64,000 nucleotides of DNA. Origin: Paludibacteraceae bacterium. Its GTDB lineage: Bacteria > Bacteroidota > Bacteroidia > Bacteroidales > Paludibacteraceae. Below the pieces are notes generated by a model. That model made no database searches. It was given only the letters and a program-made list of their open reading frames with translations, and was not told the DNA's origin. Position numbers and translations under genes: made by a program. Location: contig JAFZKQ010000107.1 of assembly GCA_017553575.1 (NCBI GenBank), positions 1 through 64,000 of the forward strand, written 5' to 3'. The stretch's first letter is position 1; the number at the start of each line of letters is the position of its first letter. This document shows, one piece after another, positions 26,953 through 36,844 of this stretch.

Positions 26953-28494
26953 TTATTTTCCTTTTAGCGTCACAATAGGCACCAACATCTCCTCCATAGA
27001 GATACCTCCATGCTGGAATGTCCCCTTATAATAAGAGACATAATAATTATAGTTGTTGGGATAGGCAAAAAAGTCGTCATTGCCGGCAAAGACGTAAGTT
27101 GAACTCACATTAGGAGACGGTAAGCCGATCTTATCGGGCTGCTTGATTGCGAAGACCTCTTTGGCATTATAATCCAAATTCTTACCTACTTTATATCTCA
27201 AATTCGTGTTAGTATTCTTATCGCCCACAATCCGTATGGCATTGTTGGACCGAATAGTTCCGTGGTCGGTCGTTATCATAACCTTCACATTCTTCTGAGC
27301 CAAGACCTTCAAAAAGTCCAAGATGGAAGAGTGCTTGAACCAAGACAACGTCAACGAACGGTAGGCAGCCTCAGAGGAGGCCAACTCACGAATCATCTTC
27401 GACTCCGTACGAGCATGGGAGAGCATATCCACAAAATTGAAGACCACCACATTCAGTTGATTCTGCATCAACGAAGCGATATTATCCACCAACTTCTCTC
27501 CCGACTGGGAATCATTAATCTTATTATAGGAGAAGGTGTATTTCTTACGGAAACGATCTATCTGCGTCTGAATCAACTCCTCTTCGTGAAGATTCTTTCC
27601 CTCCTCATCTTCCTCCTCAACCCATAGTTTTGGGAACATACGTTGAATCTGGGAAGGCATCAAGCCTGAAAAGATAGCATTACGTGCATATTGGGTAGCC
27701 GTCGGCAAAATGGAGCAATAGAGACTCTCATCCACCGTCACAAAATCACTTCTCAACAACTCCTTAACGACACGCCATTGGTCGAAACGGAAATTATCTA
27801 TCACGATAAAAAAGACCTGCTCGCCTGCATCCAGCAACGGGAAGACCTTTTTCTTGAACAAATCGGGACTCATCATCGGACGGTCTGCCCCCTCATTAAA
27901 CCAACCCTCGTAGTTTCGCTTGATGAACTTGACAAAAGTAGAGTTGGCTTCGTCCTTCTGCATGCGCAACACCTCGTCCATCTGATTACCGGCGTTTTCC
28001 AACTCCAGTTCCCAATAGACCAGTTTACGATAGACATCCATCCAATCTTGGAAGGTTAGTGAATCGTTGATTTGCATGCCAATACGCCCGAACTCCGAAC
28101 GGTAACTATCCGTTGCCGTTGCCGACACGATCTCCTCCTTATTGATGTTTTTCTTAAGAGAGAGTAAAATCTGGTTGGGATTGACTGGCTTAATCAGATA
28201 GTCGGCTATTTTATTACCGATAGCCTGATTCATGATGTTCTCCTCCTCGCTCTTCGTAATCATGACCACGGGAACCGTATTGTCAATCTCCTTTATCTTC
28301 GAGAGAGCCTCCAAGCCGTTCATTCCCGGCATATTTTCATCCAAGAAAATGATGTCAAAATGCTCCTTGGAGCAAGTCTCCACCGCATCATAGCCATTAC
28401 TCACACAAACCACCTCATAACCCTTTTTCTCCAAGAAAAGGACATGAGCCTTCAACAAATCTATTTCATCATCTGCCCAAAGTATTCTACTCAT
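26953..28494 (-). CDS. porX: PorX, T9SS response regulator with PglZ domain
   Basis: The N-terminal receiver domain (residues 1-120) has the acidic pair in RILWADDEID, the phospho-acceptor Asp (about 52) in IIFLDENMPGMNG, then VMITK and the K of YLIKPV. A helical linker leads to a PglZ alkaline-phosphatase-like domain (FFIVIDNFRFDQWR, VFNFVDMLSHAR, VMITTDHGTIRSNNA). PorX with PorY and SigP controls T9SS gene expression in Porphyromonas, and the PglZ part cleaves cyclic or linear oligonucleotides in studied homologues. I start at ATG 28494, as the longer frame would use TTG. It is the last gene of a long minus-strand series, 26 bases after porW/sprE. Confidence 0.93.
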   Translation of the reverse strand: MSRILWADDEIDLLKAHVLFLEKKGYEVVCVSNGYDAVETCSKEHFDIIFLDENMPGMNGLEALSKIKEIDNTVPVVMITKSEEENIMNQAIGNKIADYLIKPVNPNQILLSLKKNINKEEIVSATATDSYRSEFGRIGMQINDSLTFQDWMDVYRKLVYWELELENAGNQMDEVLRMQKDEANSTFVKFIKRNYEGWFNEGADRPMMSPDLFKKKVFPLLDAGEQVFFIVIDNFRFDQWRVVKELLRSDFVTVDESLYCSILPTATQYARNAIFSGLMPSQIQRMFPKLWVEEEDEEGKNLHEEELIQTQIDRFRKKYTFSYNKINDSQSGEKLVDNIASLMQNQLNVVVFNFVDMLSHARTESKMIRELASSEAAYRSLTLSWFKHSSILDFLKVLAQKNVKVMITTDHGTIRSNNAIRIVGDKNTNTNLRYKVGKNLDYNAKEVFAIKQPDKIGLPSPNVSSTYVFAGNDDFFAYPNNYNYYVSYYKGTFQHGGISMEEMLVPIVTLKGK

Positions 28495-28526
28495 TTCCAA
28501 ACAAATTAAGGATTAAAACGGAGTTG

Positions 28527-31500
28527 TCAACGTCCCAAATAGAGACGTTTAAACAATTCCATATACACGTTTATATTGCCCGACTGCTTTAACGTCTCCA
28601 AATTATCCTTGGAGATAACGATGTTCTTATATTGCACACCACTTAGAGCAGTCTTAATCTCCACGCTCTTAACCACTTGGTGGATATAACGCTTAGCCGT
28701 CGTCGCATCAGGAATGACACCAACAACATAGATACGAGGGAATGCCGACGTAGAATCCATCGAGAAAGAGAGATTCATCAAAGGATTATTGGATTGGTTA
28801 TAAGCATTCACCGCACTCTTGACAGCCTCATCCTTTGATGCATTGGCCGCCAAAATCACATAGTAGTGAGGCGCCTCATCATCGTAGGTATACAAGCCCT
28901 TGTACTTCTTCAACTCCTTCTTTGCCCCTGGCTCCTGAGTTTTCTTCTCTGGCTGAGCAACCGGCTGTTTAGCGGCGTCATTCTTCTCCGAAGTCGCCTC
29001 TTTCTGTTTATTATCAGCCACTTCTGACTTAGCAGGAAGAGTTTCTTTCGCATTCTCCTTCGATTTTTGGTCGGAAGTCAGTTTCGCCTTCATCAAATCC
29101 TCACCCTCCTTGATATTCTTCAAAGAGGAGTTCTTTTCAGAAAGCTCGTCCAAAGACTTTTGATCCATATCCACCAATTCTACCTTGGCCTTTCCTGAAG
29201 AAGCCTTGCGGGTCTTTCGTACGGCGAGAATACTATCATTATAGAACTTCTCGTACTCCTCCATCGAATATTTCAAACCGATAAGTTCACTGTTCTCCAC
29301 AGAGATCAGATGGTACTTATACTCCGTTCCGATCAACAGTTTGCGGACACCATCGTCCTCGAATATGCCATTACAATACCAAAGAGCCTCCTCCAAATTG
29401 TCAAGGCCGGAAACCGTCAAGTCTCCTTTACGTAGAGACAAGTCAAAGTCTTTCACCAAGAACTTCGTGAAGTTATACATGGCCACCGTATAAAGCAAAC
29501 GGTTCGGATTTACTTTCGCCGTATCCGTCTCCAACCTAAACAGGTAAGGAACATTTGGATTGGAAGAGAGCAGACGCTCACCCACTCCGTTTTGGACAGC
29601 CTCCGCCTGAGCCTGCTCATCACGCAAAGCGCTCAACGCACCTGGAGATCCTGCCGTAGGGTTGTTACCCTGCGTCATCAAAGCCAAGATATCCTTTGCC
29701 ATAGGAGCCACGTCGCTGGTCGGATAACGATCCAACAAATCCTTCAATGCCGTAGAGAAAGAGTCACGGCTACCCGTCTTACCGATACCCAAAGAACGCA
29801 ACAGCAAGAACTTCGGCATCAGAGAAGACACAGGATAAGTTTTCTCCATATATTCCGTGCTGCGGTTAACCTCCGCAAAATCGCCCTTCAAATAAGCCTT
29901 GTAGGCATCCTGATACAACGAATCCTGCTCCACCAACATACGTTCCAACTTAGCCCTATAATTAGGATCTGAGAGAATCTTAGCATACTTCGTATCTGGG
30001 TATTGGCTAACTAGCAAATCCCGGTAAGTCGTCTCGACATTCGAATCCTGCATCTTACCACCTATACGGTAAGCATAGAAATAGGCATCAGGCACCCGTT
30101 TATCCGTCGGGAATCGGCGACAGAACTCCTTGAAGGCCTCAACCGCCCGAGGATAATCCTGCAACTTCTCGTCGTAAACGACACCCATGTTAAACAACGC
30201 ATCGGCAATCTGCTTATCGGAAGCCTCCACCTGTTCAGGCGTAAACGGCATTTGCCTCAAATAATACTCCGGACGCATAGGGTCGTTTTCAGCAGACAAG
30301 GTTGTCTTTTTCTGAACTGGCTGTCCGTTACCATCCAAGCCACCTTCGCCTTCCGCATCCTGTTCAAATGAAGAAGCATCAGCCAAAGACTCCTCAGAGA
30401 AGACTGTGATTGTCTTATTCTTACGGTTCCAATCATCTTCCAACTTACGTCTACCGAATTTCTTTTGGAACTCCAATTTACCCTTCTCCACCGTGCTACG
30501 GTTAGCAAAATACCAAGTGCTTCGATTCTGTTTGCCAAGGGCACGATCGTCCATGATGGCCATATTTTCGATTTCCATTCCGAGACGTTCACGCTCCAAG
30601 CGTTCTTGTTCCTCCTGCTTACGACGGGCGATCTCCTCATCCCTTAACCTCTTGATGACAGAATTGATGACTGCCATACGAGTCTCACGAGGAGCCTTAG
30701 CCAAAAGTTGCAAACTATCCTGCAACTGAACAGTCTCATAATCACGAGCCAACTCATCCAAGACAGGAGCCAATTTAGAGACGCGTGCATAATCGTCATG
30801 TGTCTGATCTATAATCGTAATGGCCTCAGCATAACAAGGTTGTGCCTTGAAATACTCTGCACGACCATAGTAGATGTCACCCAAAGAGATCAGCGTCTGA
30901 GCCTTCTCCAAACCGTTTCGGGTACTCTTCTCCGCCGATTTGATATAGTTCGCTATAGCCTCCGCCGTATCGCCCTTTGCCAAGTATACGTTACCGATGG
31001 CATAATAAATCTGATCCAGATAATCCTTATTTTTAGACTTCTTGGCCATCTTCTCCATCGACTTGATGATATTCTTGCTTTCACCACCCGAATAGACTTC
31101 CGTCTGGCGAATCTTTGCATTGAACTCCATCTCATACGTCGTAGTGGAGGAGAGCAACTTTTCATACATCTCGTAAGCCTTATCCTTCTCGCCCAAAGCC
31201 TGATACAATTGGCCAGCAATAAAAATGAAACGTTGACGCGTCTTCTTTTTCTTCTCCGTCTCTATCGCCGTCAACAAATATGGGATTGCCTCCTTATACT
31301 CATGTTGAGCAATCAACAAATCAGCAAACGCACCCGAATAGAGATTGTTCAGACGGTCGTCGAAAGCCTCGTCGGAAACCTTCTTCAAAATATCCTCTGC
31401 TTCGTAGAACCAATCCATCTCCTTCATGGACTTAGCCTTCCAGATAGAAGCCTCAGCCACAAGAGCCTTATCCTCCGAGAAATGTTTGATGATATAGGTA

Positions 31501-31976
31501 AACATGGCCGAAGCAGCCAAATAATCATTGGAGTAATATTTTGCCTTGGCAAAAAGCATCCAAACGTCATCCATCTTAGGGTTGAACTCCTCCTGATTGT
31601 AGAAAGAGGCGTATTTAGGATCACGCATCTTCTCAAATTTCTTCTTAGGCTTCTTCTTAATAGAATGCTCCTTTATGGCCTTCTCGCACTTATCCTGCGT
31701 ACGCTTCATGTCACTGACAGCCACACCCTTTGTTGCAGAATTGCTGACAGGATACATATCGATCACATTGGAGTAGTCAATCTTCTCCGCCTCCTCAATC
31801 TTCTTATAACCTTTCTTATAGGACTCGTTCGCGTTGAAATAGACATTGTATTTCGTAGTCATGGCATGGTAACCACGCCTTGTTGCCGTGTTCTTCTTCG
31901 TGGAGCATCCTCCAAACACGAGCAACAAAAACAACCCTGATAATATAACAAATTTGGTTTTCAAAACTATTTTCAT
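28527..31976 (-). CDS. PorW/SprE-like TPR lipoprotein of the type IX secretion system
   Basis: A lipobox (LLLVFGGC, Cys at about 24) opens an 1149-residue protein rich in tetratricopeptide-like helix pairs (for example DYLAASAMFTYIIKHFSEDK, EYKEAIPYLLTAIETEKKK, YFKAQPCYAEAITIIDQ). Charged coiled segments (RRKQEEQERLERERLGME near 455) and a Lys/Glu-rich linker near residue 980 follow. The C-terminal part (HYYVILAANASKDEAVKSAV) is conserved in this group. PorW/SprE is required for T9SS function and links outer-membrane parts to the PorLM motor. TATTTTTG at 31986-31993 could be an internal promoter but would leave almost no leader. Its position before porX supports the call. Confidence 0.85.
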   Translation of the reverse strand: MKIVLKTKFVILSGLFLLLVFGGCSTKKNTATRRGYHAMTTKYNVYFNANESYKKGYKKIEEAEKIDYSNVIDMYPVSNSATKGVAVSDMKRTQDKCEKAIKEHSIKKKPKKKFEKMRDPKYASFYNQEEFNPKMDDVWMLFAKAKYYSNDYLAASAMFTYIIKHFSEDKALVAEASIWKAKSMKEMDWFYEAEDILKKVSDEAFDDRLNNLYSGAFADLLIAQHEYKEAIPYLLTAIETEKKKKTRQRFIFIAGQLYQALGEKDKAYEMYEKLLSSTTTYEMEFNAKIRQTEVYSGGESKNIIKSMEKMAKKSKNKDYLDQIYYAIGNVYLAKGDTAEAIANYIKSAEKSTRNGLEKAQTLISLGDIYYGRAEYFKAQPCYAEAITIIDQTHDDYARVSKLAPVLDELARDYETVQLQDSLQLLAKAPRETRMAVINSVIKRLRDEEIARRKQEEQERLERERLGMEIENMAIMDDRALGKQNRSTWYFANRSTVEKGKLEFQKKFGRRKLEDDWNRKNKTITVFSEESLADASSFEQDAEGEGGLDGNGQPVQKKTTLSAENDPMRPEYYLRQMPFTPEQVEASDKQIADALFNMGVVYDEKLQDYPRAVEAFKEFCRRFPTDKRVPDAYFYAYRIGGKMQDSNVETTYRDLLVSQYPDTKYAKILSDPNYRAKLERMLVEQDSLYQDAYKAYLKGDFAEVNRSTEYMEKTYPVSSLMPKFLLLRSLGIGKTGSRDSFSTALKDLLDRYPTSDVAPMAKDILALMTQGNNPTAGSPGALSALRDEQAQAEAVQNGVGERLLSSNPNVPYLFRLETDTAKVNPNRLLYTVAMYNFTKFLVKDFDLSLRKGDLTVSGLDNLEEALWYCNGIFEDDGVRKLLIGTEYKYHLISVENSELIGLKYSMEEYEKFYNDSILAVRKTRKASSGKAKVELVDMDQKSLDELSEKNSSLKNIKEGEDLMKAKLTSDQKSKENAKETLPAKSEVADNKQKEATSEKNDAAKQPVAQPEKKTQEPGAKKELKKYKGLYTYDDEAPHYYVILAANASKDEAVKSAVNAYNQSNNPLMNLSFSMDSTSAFPRIYVVGVIPDATTAKRYIHQVVKSVEIKTALSGVQYKNIVISKDNLETLKQSGNINVYMELFKRLYLGR

Positions 31977-32031
31977 TTAATATTACAAAAATAGAACTAC
32001 ATTTTATGTAAAAAATTGCCTTTCCGCCCCA

Positions 32032-33348
32032 TCAATTCGAGAAGAAAGTTCGAATCACGTCATTCGTATTCGCATAAAGCAACAAGGCCATCAAGAAAAT
32101 CATACCTATCATCAAGGCCCTCTCCATGAACTTTTGGCTTGGCTTACGACGGAAAATCATCTCATACAAGATGAAAAGTACATGTCCGCCGTCCAACGCC
32201 GGAATTGGCAATATATTCATAAAAGCAAGTATCAGCGACAAGAACGCCGTCACTTGCCAAAAGATTTGAGCATCAAATTCAGGAGGGAAAAGGCTCATTA
32301 TCGTCAAGAAACCTCCTATACTCGCACCGCCATCCTTCATAAAGAGATATTTCATGTCGCCCACATAACCCGTCAACTTAGAAACTCCCTTTTTAATTCC
32401 CACGGGGATCGACTCAAAGAATCCATACTTAAGTTCAACCGGCGTATAGAAACAGGTCAACGGCTTCATATAGACACAAATACGTCCATTTTCATCTGGC
32501 GTAATCCGCAAAGACAATGTATCGGTTCCCCTCAAAATAGACAAAGGCAACTCTTTCCCCTTCGATTGAGCAAAGAGTACGGTACAATCCGAACGGAAAG
32601 CCACATTCCCCTTTGCGGTGAGGAACTGATCGTCCTTTAACAGCCCCGCTTTGGAAGCAGGTGAATTCGGCATCACAGAATCGATAACAAAAGGCACTCT
32701 ATAATTCGCAAAGCCTTTGTTATCACGCATCAGACGTTGCACAAAATCGGAAGGAATCGGAATGTTGACAAGAGAGTCCTCTCGGCGAACTGTCACCGTC
32801 TTAGCCTCCACAATCTTCCGGAAAGCAGCATCATCAAAGGCTTCGTCCAACAAAACGCCATCTGCGGAGTGAAGGATATCTCCATCTCGGAATCCCACCT
32901 TTAAGGCAGCATTGCTAAACTCCATTCCATAAGAAGCCGAATTGAGCGGAATGTAAGAATCTCCCCAATGGAAAGCGACAAACGTATAAATCAAAAGCGC
33001 CAATATGAAATTAAAGACTACGCCTGCCACCGTAACAAACAAACGGTGCCATGCTGGATGGGAACGATACTCCCACTCCTTCTCAGGTTCTGCCATCTGC
33101 TCGCGGTCCATCGACTCGTCCACCATACCCGCTATCTTGACATAGCCGCCCAAAGGCAACCATCCTATACCATACTCAGTCTCACTGTTTTTAGGCTTAT
33201 AACGAAACAGAGAAAAACCCGGATTAAAGAAAATATAAAACTTCTCCACCCTAATTTTGAATATCCGAGCAAACAAAAAGTGACCAAACTCATGCACTAG
33301 CACAAGAATCATCAAGGATAGGAATAATTGAAAGACTGAAGTCAACAT
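32032..33348 (-). CDS. rseP: RseP-like site-2 zinc metalloprotease
   Basis: An intramembrane protease that in studied bacteria cuts anti-sigma factors or leftover signal peptides. The zinc-binding HEFGH is at residues 19-23 in the first helix, and the third ligand lies in the family's NILPIPALDGGHVLF near residue 378. Two PDZ-like regions occupy the middle (GFRDGDILHSADG and SPASKAGLLKDDQFL). Four membrane helices are visible. At 438 residues the length is normal. It is 38 bases after dxr in the same direction, and this dxr-rseP pairing is common across bacteria. Confidence 0.93.
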   Translation of the reverse strand: MLTSVFQLFLSLMILVLVHEFGHFLFARIFKIRVEKFYIFFNPGFSLFRYKPKNSETEYGIGWLPLGGYVKIAGMVDESMDREQMAEPEKEWEYRSHPAWHRLFVTVAGVVFNFILALLIYTFVAFHWGDSYIPLNSASYGMEFSNAALKVGFRDGDILHSADGVLLDEAFDDAAFRKIVEAKTVTVRREDSLVNIPIPSDFVQRLMRDNKGFANYRVPFVIDSVMPNSPASKAGLLKDDQFLTAKGNVAFRSDCTVLFAQSKGKELPLSILRGTDTLSLRITPDENGRICVYMKPLTCFYTPVELKYGFFESIPVGIKKGVSKLTGYVGDMKYLFMKDGGASIGGFLTIMSLFPPEFDAQIFWQVTAFLSLILAFMNILPIPALDGGHVLFILYEMIFRRKPSQKFMERALMIGMIFLMALLLYANTNDVIRTFFSN

Positions 33349-33386
33349 GAATACTCTTTTTAAATTTTAATGAAGAAGAATTACAA

Positions 33387-34532
33387 TTAAATCAGAGACA
33401 AAGCCACTTTGCGAGACTCCTCATCCGTAGCCACATAATCATCATAAGTAGGCTTGGAGATGAAAGCCACGCGACGCATCGTCTCCTCTATTACGTCTGA
33501 CATCCGAAGGAAACTGATTTGCTCCTTCAAAAAGGCAGCCACAACCACCTCATTTGCCGCATTCAAGATACAAGGCATATTTCCGCCTTTGTCCAATGCC
33601 TCGTAGGCCAAAGCCAAATTACGGAAAACCTCCGTGTCAGGTTTTTCGAACGTCAATGAAGGACAATTATAGAAATCCAAACGTGGATAATTGTTTTTCA
33701 GACGCATAGGATAGCCAAAAGCATATTGGATAGGCAACTTCATGTCTGGCAATCCCATCTGTGCCTTCACGGATCCATCCTCGAAACGAACCATCGAATG
33801 AATCAACGATTGAGGGTGGACAACCGCCTCGATTTGGTCAGGTCGGACATTAAACAACCATTTAGCCTCGATCACCTCAAATCCCTTATTCATCATAGAA
33901 GCAGAATCAATCGTGATTTTTGCTCCCATGTCCCAATTTGGATGCTTCAAAGCAGCTGCAGGCGTCACACTCTCCAAGAACTTTCGGTCTTTGCCACGGA
34001 AAGGTCCACCAGAAGCCGTCAGAATGATCTTCTCTATCGGACTCAACTCACCCGCCAAACATTGGAACACAGCAGAATGTTCCGAATCGACAGGGAGGAT
34101 GGCGCACTTATACTGCTGAGCCAAGTCGCAAACCAGATCACCCGCCACCACCAACGTCTCCTTGTTGGCCAAAGCAATAGTCTTGCCCGCCTTCAAAGCG
34201 GAGATGGTCGGTTTCAATCCAGCATAGCCCACCATGGCCGTAAGCACAATATCAACAGGTTCCATAGCCGCCACTTCCGCGATCGACTCAGCCCCCGCAA
34301 AAACCTTTATCGGCAAGTCGGAAAGGGACTCCTTCACGAAAGCATACTTATCCTTATTTGCAATAACCACCACCTCGGGATTGAACTTACGAGCCTGCGC
34401 CACGAGTTCCTCAGCCCTATTGTTTGCTGTAATGGCATAGACTTCAAAAAGTTCCGGTTGGTCCTCAATGACCTCCAGAGCCTGAGTTCCGATAGAACCC
34501 GTCGAACCTAATATTGCTATCTGCTTTTTCAT
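33387..34532 (-). CDS. dxr: 1-deoxy-D-xylulose-5-phosphate reductoisomerase
   Basis: Dxr makes 2-C-methyl-D-erythritol 4-phosphate, the second step of the MEP isoprenoid pathway, using NADPH. Marks are the nucleotide-binding ILGSTGSIGTQALEV at the N-terminus, LANKETLVVAG, the metal/substrate site LPVDSEHSAVFQCL, LTASGGPFRG, and HPNWDMGAKITIDSASMMNKG. I start at the Met of MKKQIAILG (34532), because the 27 extra upstream residues are unlike the family and overlap the preceding gene. The resulting 381 residues are the usual size. Confidence 0.97.
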   Translation of the reverse strand: MKKQIAILGSTGSIGTQALEVIEDQPELFEVYAITANNRAEELVAQARKFNPEVVVIANKDKYAFVKESLSDLPIKVFAGAESIAEVAAMEPVDIVLTAMVGYAGLKPTISALKAGKTIALANKETLVVAGDLVCDLAQQYKCAILPVDSEHSAVFQCLAGELSPIEKIILTASGGPFRGKDRKFLESVTPAAALKHPNWDMGAKITIDSASMMNKGFEVIEAKWLFNVRPDQIEAVVHPQSLIHSMVRFEDGSVKAQMGLPDMKLPIQYAFGYPMRLKNNYPRLDFYNCPSLTFEKPDTEVFRNLALAYEALDKGGNMPCILNAANEVVVAAFLKEQISFLRMSDVIEETMRRVAFISKPTYDDYVATDEESRKVALSLI

Positions 34533-34554
34533 CTCTTTCGCTATTAGAAAGCTC

Positions 34555-35403
34555 TTACTTAAACGATAAATAAGTTGCTGGATTGACGGGCTTTCCCGCC
34601 TTCCATATTTCAAAATTCACTTCAAACTCGGAAGCCTTGCCCAAGAATGTCGCCAAAATTTCTCCTGCATGGACATCGTCACCCACCTTTTTCAAGAAGG
34701 GTTGCTTTATCCTATAGATTGAAAGCAAGGCATCCGCATGTTGCACTTGCAAGACATAATCACCTTTCCCATCATAACCTGAGAAGACAACCACTCCATC
34801 CAAAATAGAATGGACACTGGATTTTCGCTCCGCCACGACAGTCATACCATAGCGTCCCTGAGAAGGGTCAAACTTGGCAGTGACCAAACCGACCACAGGC
34901 GAACACATCAGGAATTCGGAAGAGGAACTCTGCGTATGGACAGAGGCAGTCGACTTTTCCGACTCTTCATATTCCGAACGGAAAGCGAACTCCTTCTTTG
35001 AAGGGTCCAAATTATAATGTTCACGTTCCTTTTCCGTAATGGACTTAATCGTAGCGGTCGAATCGACAGGAATCTCGCTCGCCATCACACGCCGCAACAT
35101 CTCCACATAAGCGGTATTTGTCGAGACCGCCTGATACATGGAATCAATACGCATCGCGTCAACCAAGATCTGCTTACTAAGTTTCGCATTGTCCGTATAA
35201 CCGGGCAAGAAACCTCGTAAAGGCGTATAAATGATCAACACCGCTATGATGAAGAAATAAAGCACTGCCACGAAAAACACGGAAAGGAATACATTCAACG
35301 CCGAAAGACGGATATGCCAAACATCTTCCAATGTGTTCTCGTTCAACACAGACAACTTGTACTTGAAACGAATCTTATTATAAAACGAACTCTTCTTTTT
35401 CAT
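34555..35403 (-). CDS. M23/LytM-fold membrane protein, probably catalytically inactive
   Basis: One membrane helix (residues 33-57) is followed by a periplasmic helical region and a LytM/M23 fold (about residues 170-280: SPVVGLVTAKFDPSQGRYG, KKVGDDVHAGEILATFLG). In active M23 peptidases the zinc site is HxxxD early and HxH near the end. Here the first site reads RYGMTVVA, with no His or Asp, and the last reads FEVNFEIW, with no HxH. The fold is kept while the metal ligands are gone, as in regulators like EnvC that activate amidases. An activator role here is inference; an amidase is encoded at 12737-13945. It sits between trmH and dxr. Confidence 0.85.
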   Translation of the reverse strand: MKKKSSFYNKIRFKYKLSVLNENTLEDVWHIRLSALNVFLSVFFVAVLYFFIIAVLIIYTPLRGFLPGYTDNAKLSKQILVDAMRIDSMYQAVSTNTAYVEMLRRVMASEIPVDSTATIKSITEKEREHYNLDPSKKEFAFRSEYEESEKSTASVHTQSSSSEFLMCSPVVGLVTAKFDPSQGRYGMTVVAERKSSVHSILDGVVVFSGYDGKGDYVLQVQHADALLSIYRIKQPFLKKVGDDVHAGEILATFLGKASEFEVNFEIWKAGKPVNPATYLSFK

Positions 35404-35445
35404 CTATACAAATTCTAATAAACACCTGCGACAACTTAACCCTTG

Positions 35446-36207
35446 TCACAAGCCCACTCGCCTACGACGAAACTCGGAACAAGTTATTGCCGTAGCCACA
35501 GCCACATTCAACGATTCGGAGCAACCCTCCCCAGTTTGAAAAGATGGGATATACAATCGATCTGTCACCCTTTTTGAAAGTTCCGAAGAGATACCATTTC
35601 CCTCATTTCCCATCACGATAATTCCACAAGACGGGAGTTCCCTTTCATATATGTTCTCTCCTTCAAGGAAAGTGCCAAAGACAGAGATTCGCCCCTTCAT
35701 TTCATCCAAAAGAGAGTTCAGATCGCCATAATGGACATCGACACGCCCCAAAGCACCCATCGTAGATTGGACGACCTTAGGGTTATACAAATCCACCGTG
35801 TTCTCCGAACATAATATATCTTTGATGCCAAACCAATCCGCAATACGAATAATCGTACCCAAATTGCCTGGATCCTGCACAGCATCAAGCATGAGCGAAA
35901 GACGGGATGGCAAGAGATCCTTTTGCAACGTATAGTCCCTCTTATAAAAGACTGCCAAAGCAGACTGAGGACAACACATCAACGAAGCCCTCTCCATCTC
36001 ATCACGAGAGACCTCCACAATCTCCTCCGCCTGCCAATCAGAATGCGAAGCCAAGAAGTCGGATGTTGCCAACAAAAGTTTGCAACGGAACAACGGGAAC
36101 AAATCCGAGACGATCTTGTTTCCTTCCGCCACAAATAAAGAAGATTCATCCCTCTCCTTCTTTCGGGAAAGAGATTGCACCAACTTTATCTTGCCTTTGC
36201 TCAACAT
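35446..36207 (-). CDS. TrmH/SpoU-family RNA 2'-O-methyltransferase
   Basis: A SPOUT-knot methyltransferase that uses S-adenosylmethionine to methylate a ribose in rRNA or tRNA. A substrate-binding domain fills residues 1-95; the catalytic part shows motif 1 (DAVQDPGNLGTIIRIADWFG), motif 2 (IVMGNEGNGIS) and motif 3 (SESLNVAVATAI). Of the known members RlmB-type is closest in layout, but the target nucleotide cannot be told. At 253 residues it is normal for Bacteroidota. It is 12 bases after the DUF4827 gene. Confidence 0.9.
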   Translation of the reverse strand: MLSKGKIKLVQSLSRKKERDESSLFVAEGNKIVSDLFPLFRCKLLLATSDFLASHSDWQAEEIVEVSRDEMERASLMCCPQSALAVFYKRDYTLQKDLLPSRLSLMLDAVQDPGNLGTIIRIADWFGIKDILCSENTVDLYNPKVVQSTMGALGRVDVHYGDLNSLLDEMKGRISVFGTFLEGENIYERELPSCGIIVMGNEGNGISSELSKRVTDRLYIPSFQTGEGCSESLNVAVATAITCSEFRRRRVGL

Positions 36208-36219
36208 AATGCCCTGCCG

Positions 36220-36798
36220 TTATTCCACATTAACCAACCAAATATCATATACCATCGGACGATAATCACCCATATCAGACGATGACAAACCCGAAAGCAT
36301 CTGATTGGTTCCATTTCCTACTGAGAAAGGAATTATCACCCGGCAATTACCGCCTGCACGCATCAAACGGACAGCGTTCTGGAATCCCACACCATAGATG
36401 CTACCCGAACTAGATGACAATGTGAAAGAGACCGGATCCGCCGAGGTTTTAGACGTACAACTATAATAGACCTGACCATCCAAATCAGTACCCACATAGC
36501 GCACATACGCCGTATAACCCGTTTGAGGCTTCATGGTTCCCTCTCCCTTTGCTATCTGATGGTAGTACATGCCATACGAATCCTTAAAATAGACAGGTCG
36601 CCCATCAGAAGAGAACCACTCGTCATCTCCCGTAGGCATCGTATTGACCACCTCAATGTTCTCCTTTTTCAAGTAAGAACTAATAGCAGAATTCTCCTCG
36701 TTCACATAATCCGCATAACTCTTTGTTCTGCTACACGACGACGCGCCCATAAGCAACAACAAAAGAGCGCATACATACAATTTCAAATATCCAATCAT
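36220..36798 (-). CDS. FKBP-like lipoprotein, DUF4827 type
   Basis: A lipobox (MGASSC, Cys at 22) is followed by a family-typical start (SYADYVNEENSAISSYLKKE) and an FKBP-like domain (YTAYVRYVGTDLDGQVYYSC, FTLSSSSGSIYGVGFQNAV, NCRVIIPFSVGNGTN). The active-site aromatic set of true FKBP prolyl isomerases is only partly visible, so it may act as a chaperone without isomerase activity. It follows a second FKBP-type lipoprotein gene by 46 bases, making a pair probably devoted to periplasmic folding. Confidence 0.75.
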   Translation of the reverse strand: MIGYLKLYVCALLLLLMGASSCSRTKSYADYVNEENSAISSYLKKENIEVVNTMPTGDDEWFSSDGRPVYFKDSYGMYYHQIAKGEGTMKPQTGYTAYVRYVGTDLDGQVYYSCTSKTSADPVSFTLSSSSGSIYGVGFQNAVRLMRAGGNCRVIIPFSVGNGTNQMLSGLSSSDMGDYRPMVYDIWLVNVE

Positions 36799-36844
36799 AA
36801 AAATCTATATCTCCGAAAATATTTTTGTACAACTCGGGAAAATG

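Noticed and set aside
30708..31940. Long open frame (410 codons) on the plus strand opposite porW/sprE
   Set aside because: It has no known family, an odd composition rich in Ile, Leu and Arg, and no promoter. The opposite strand codes a clear TPR lipoprotein.
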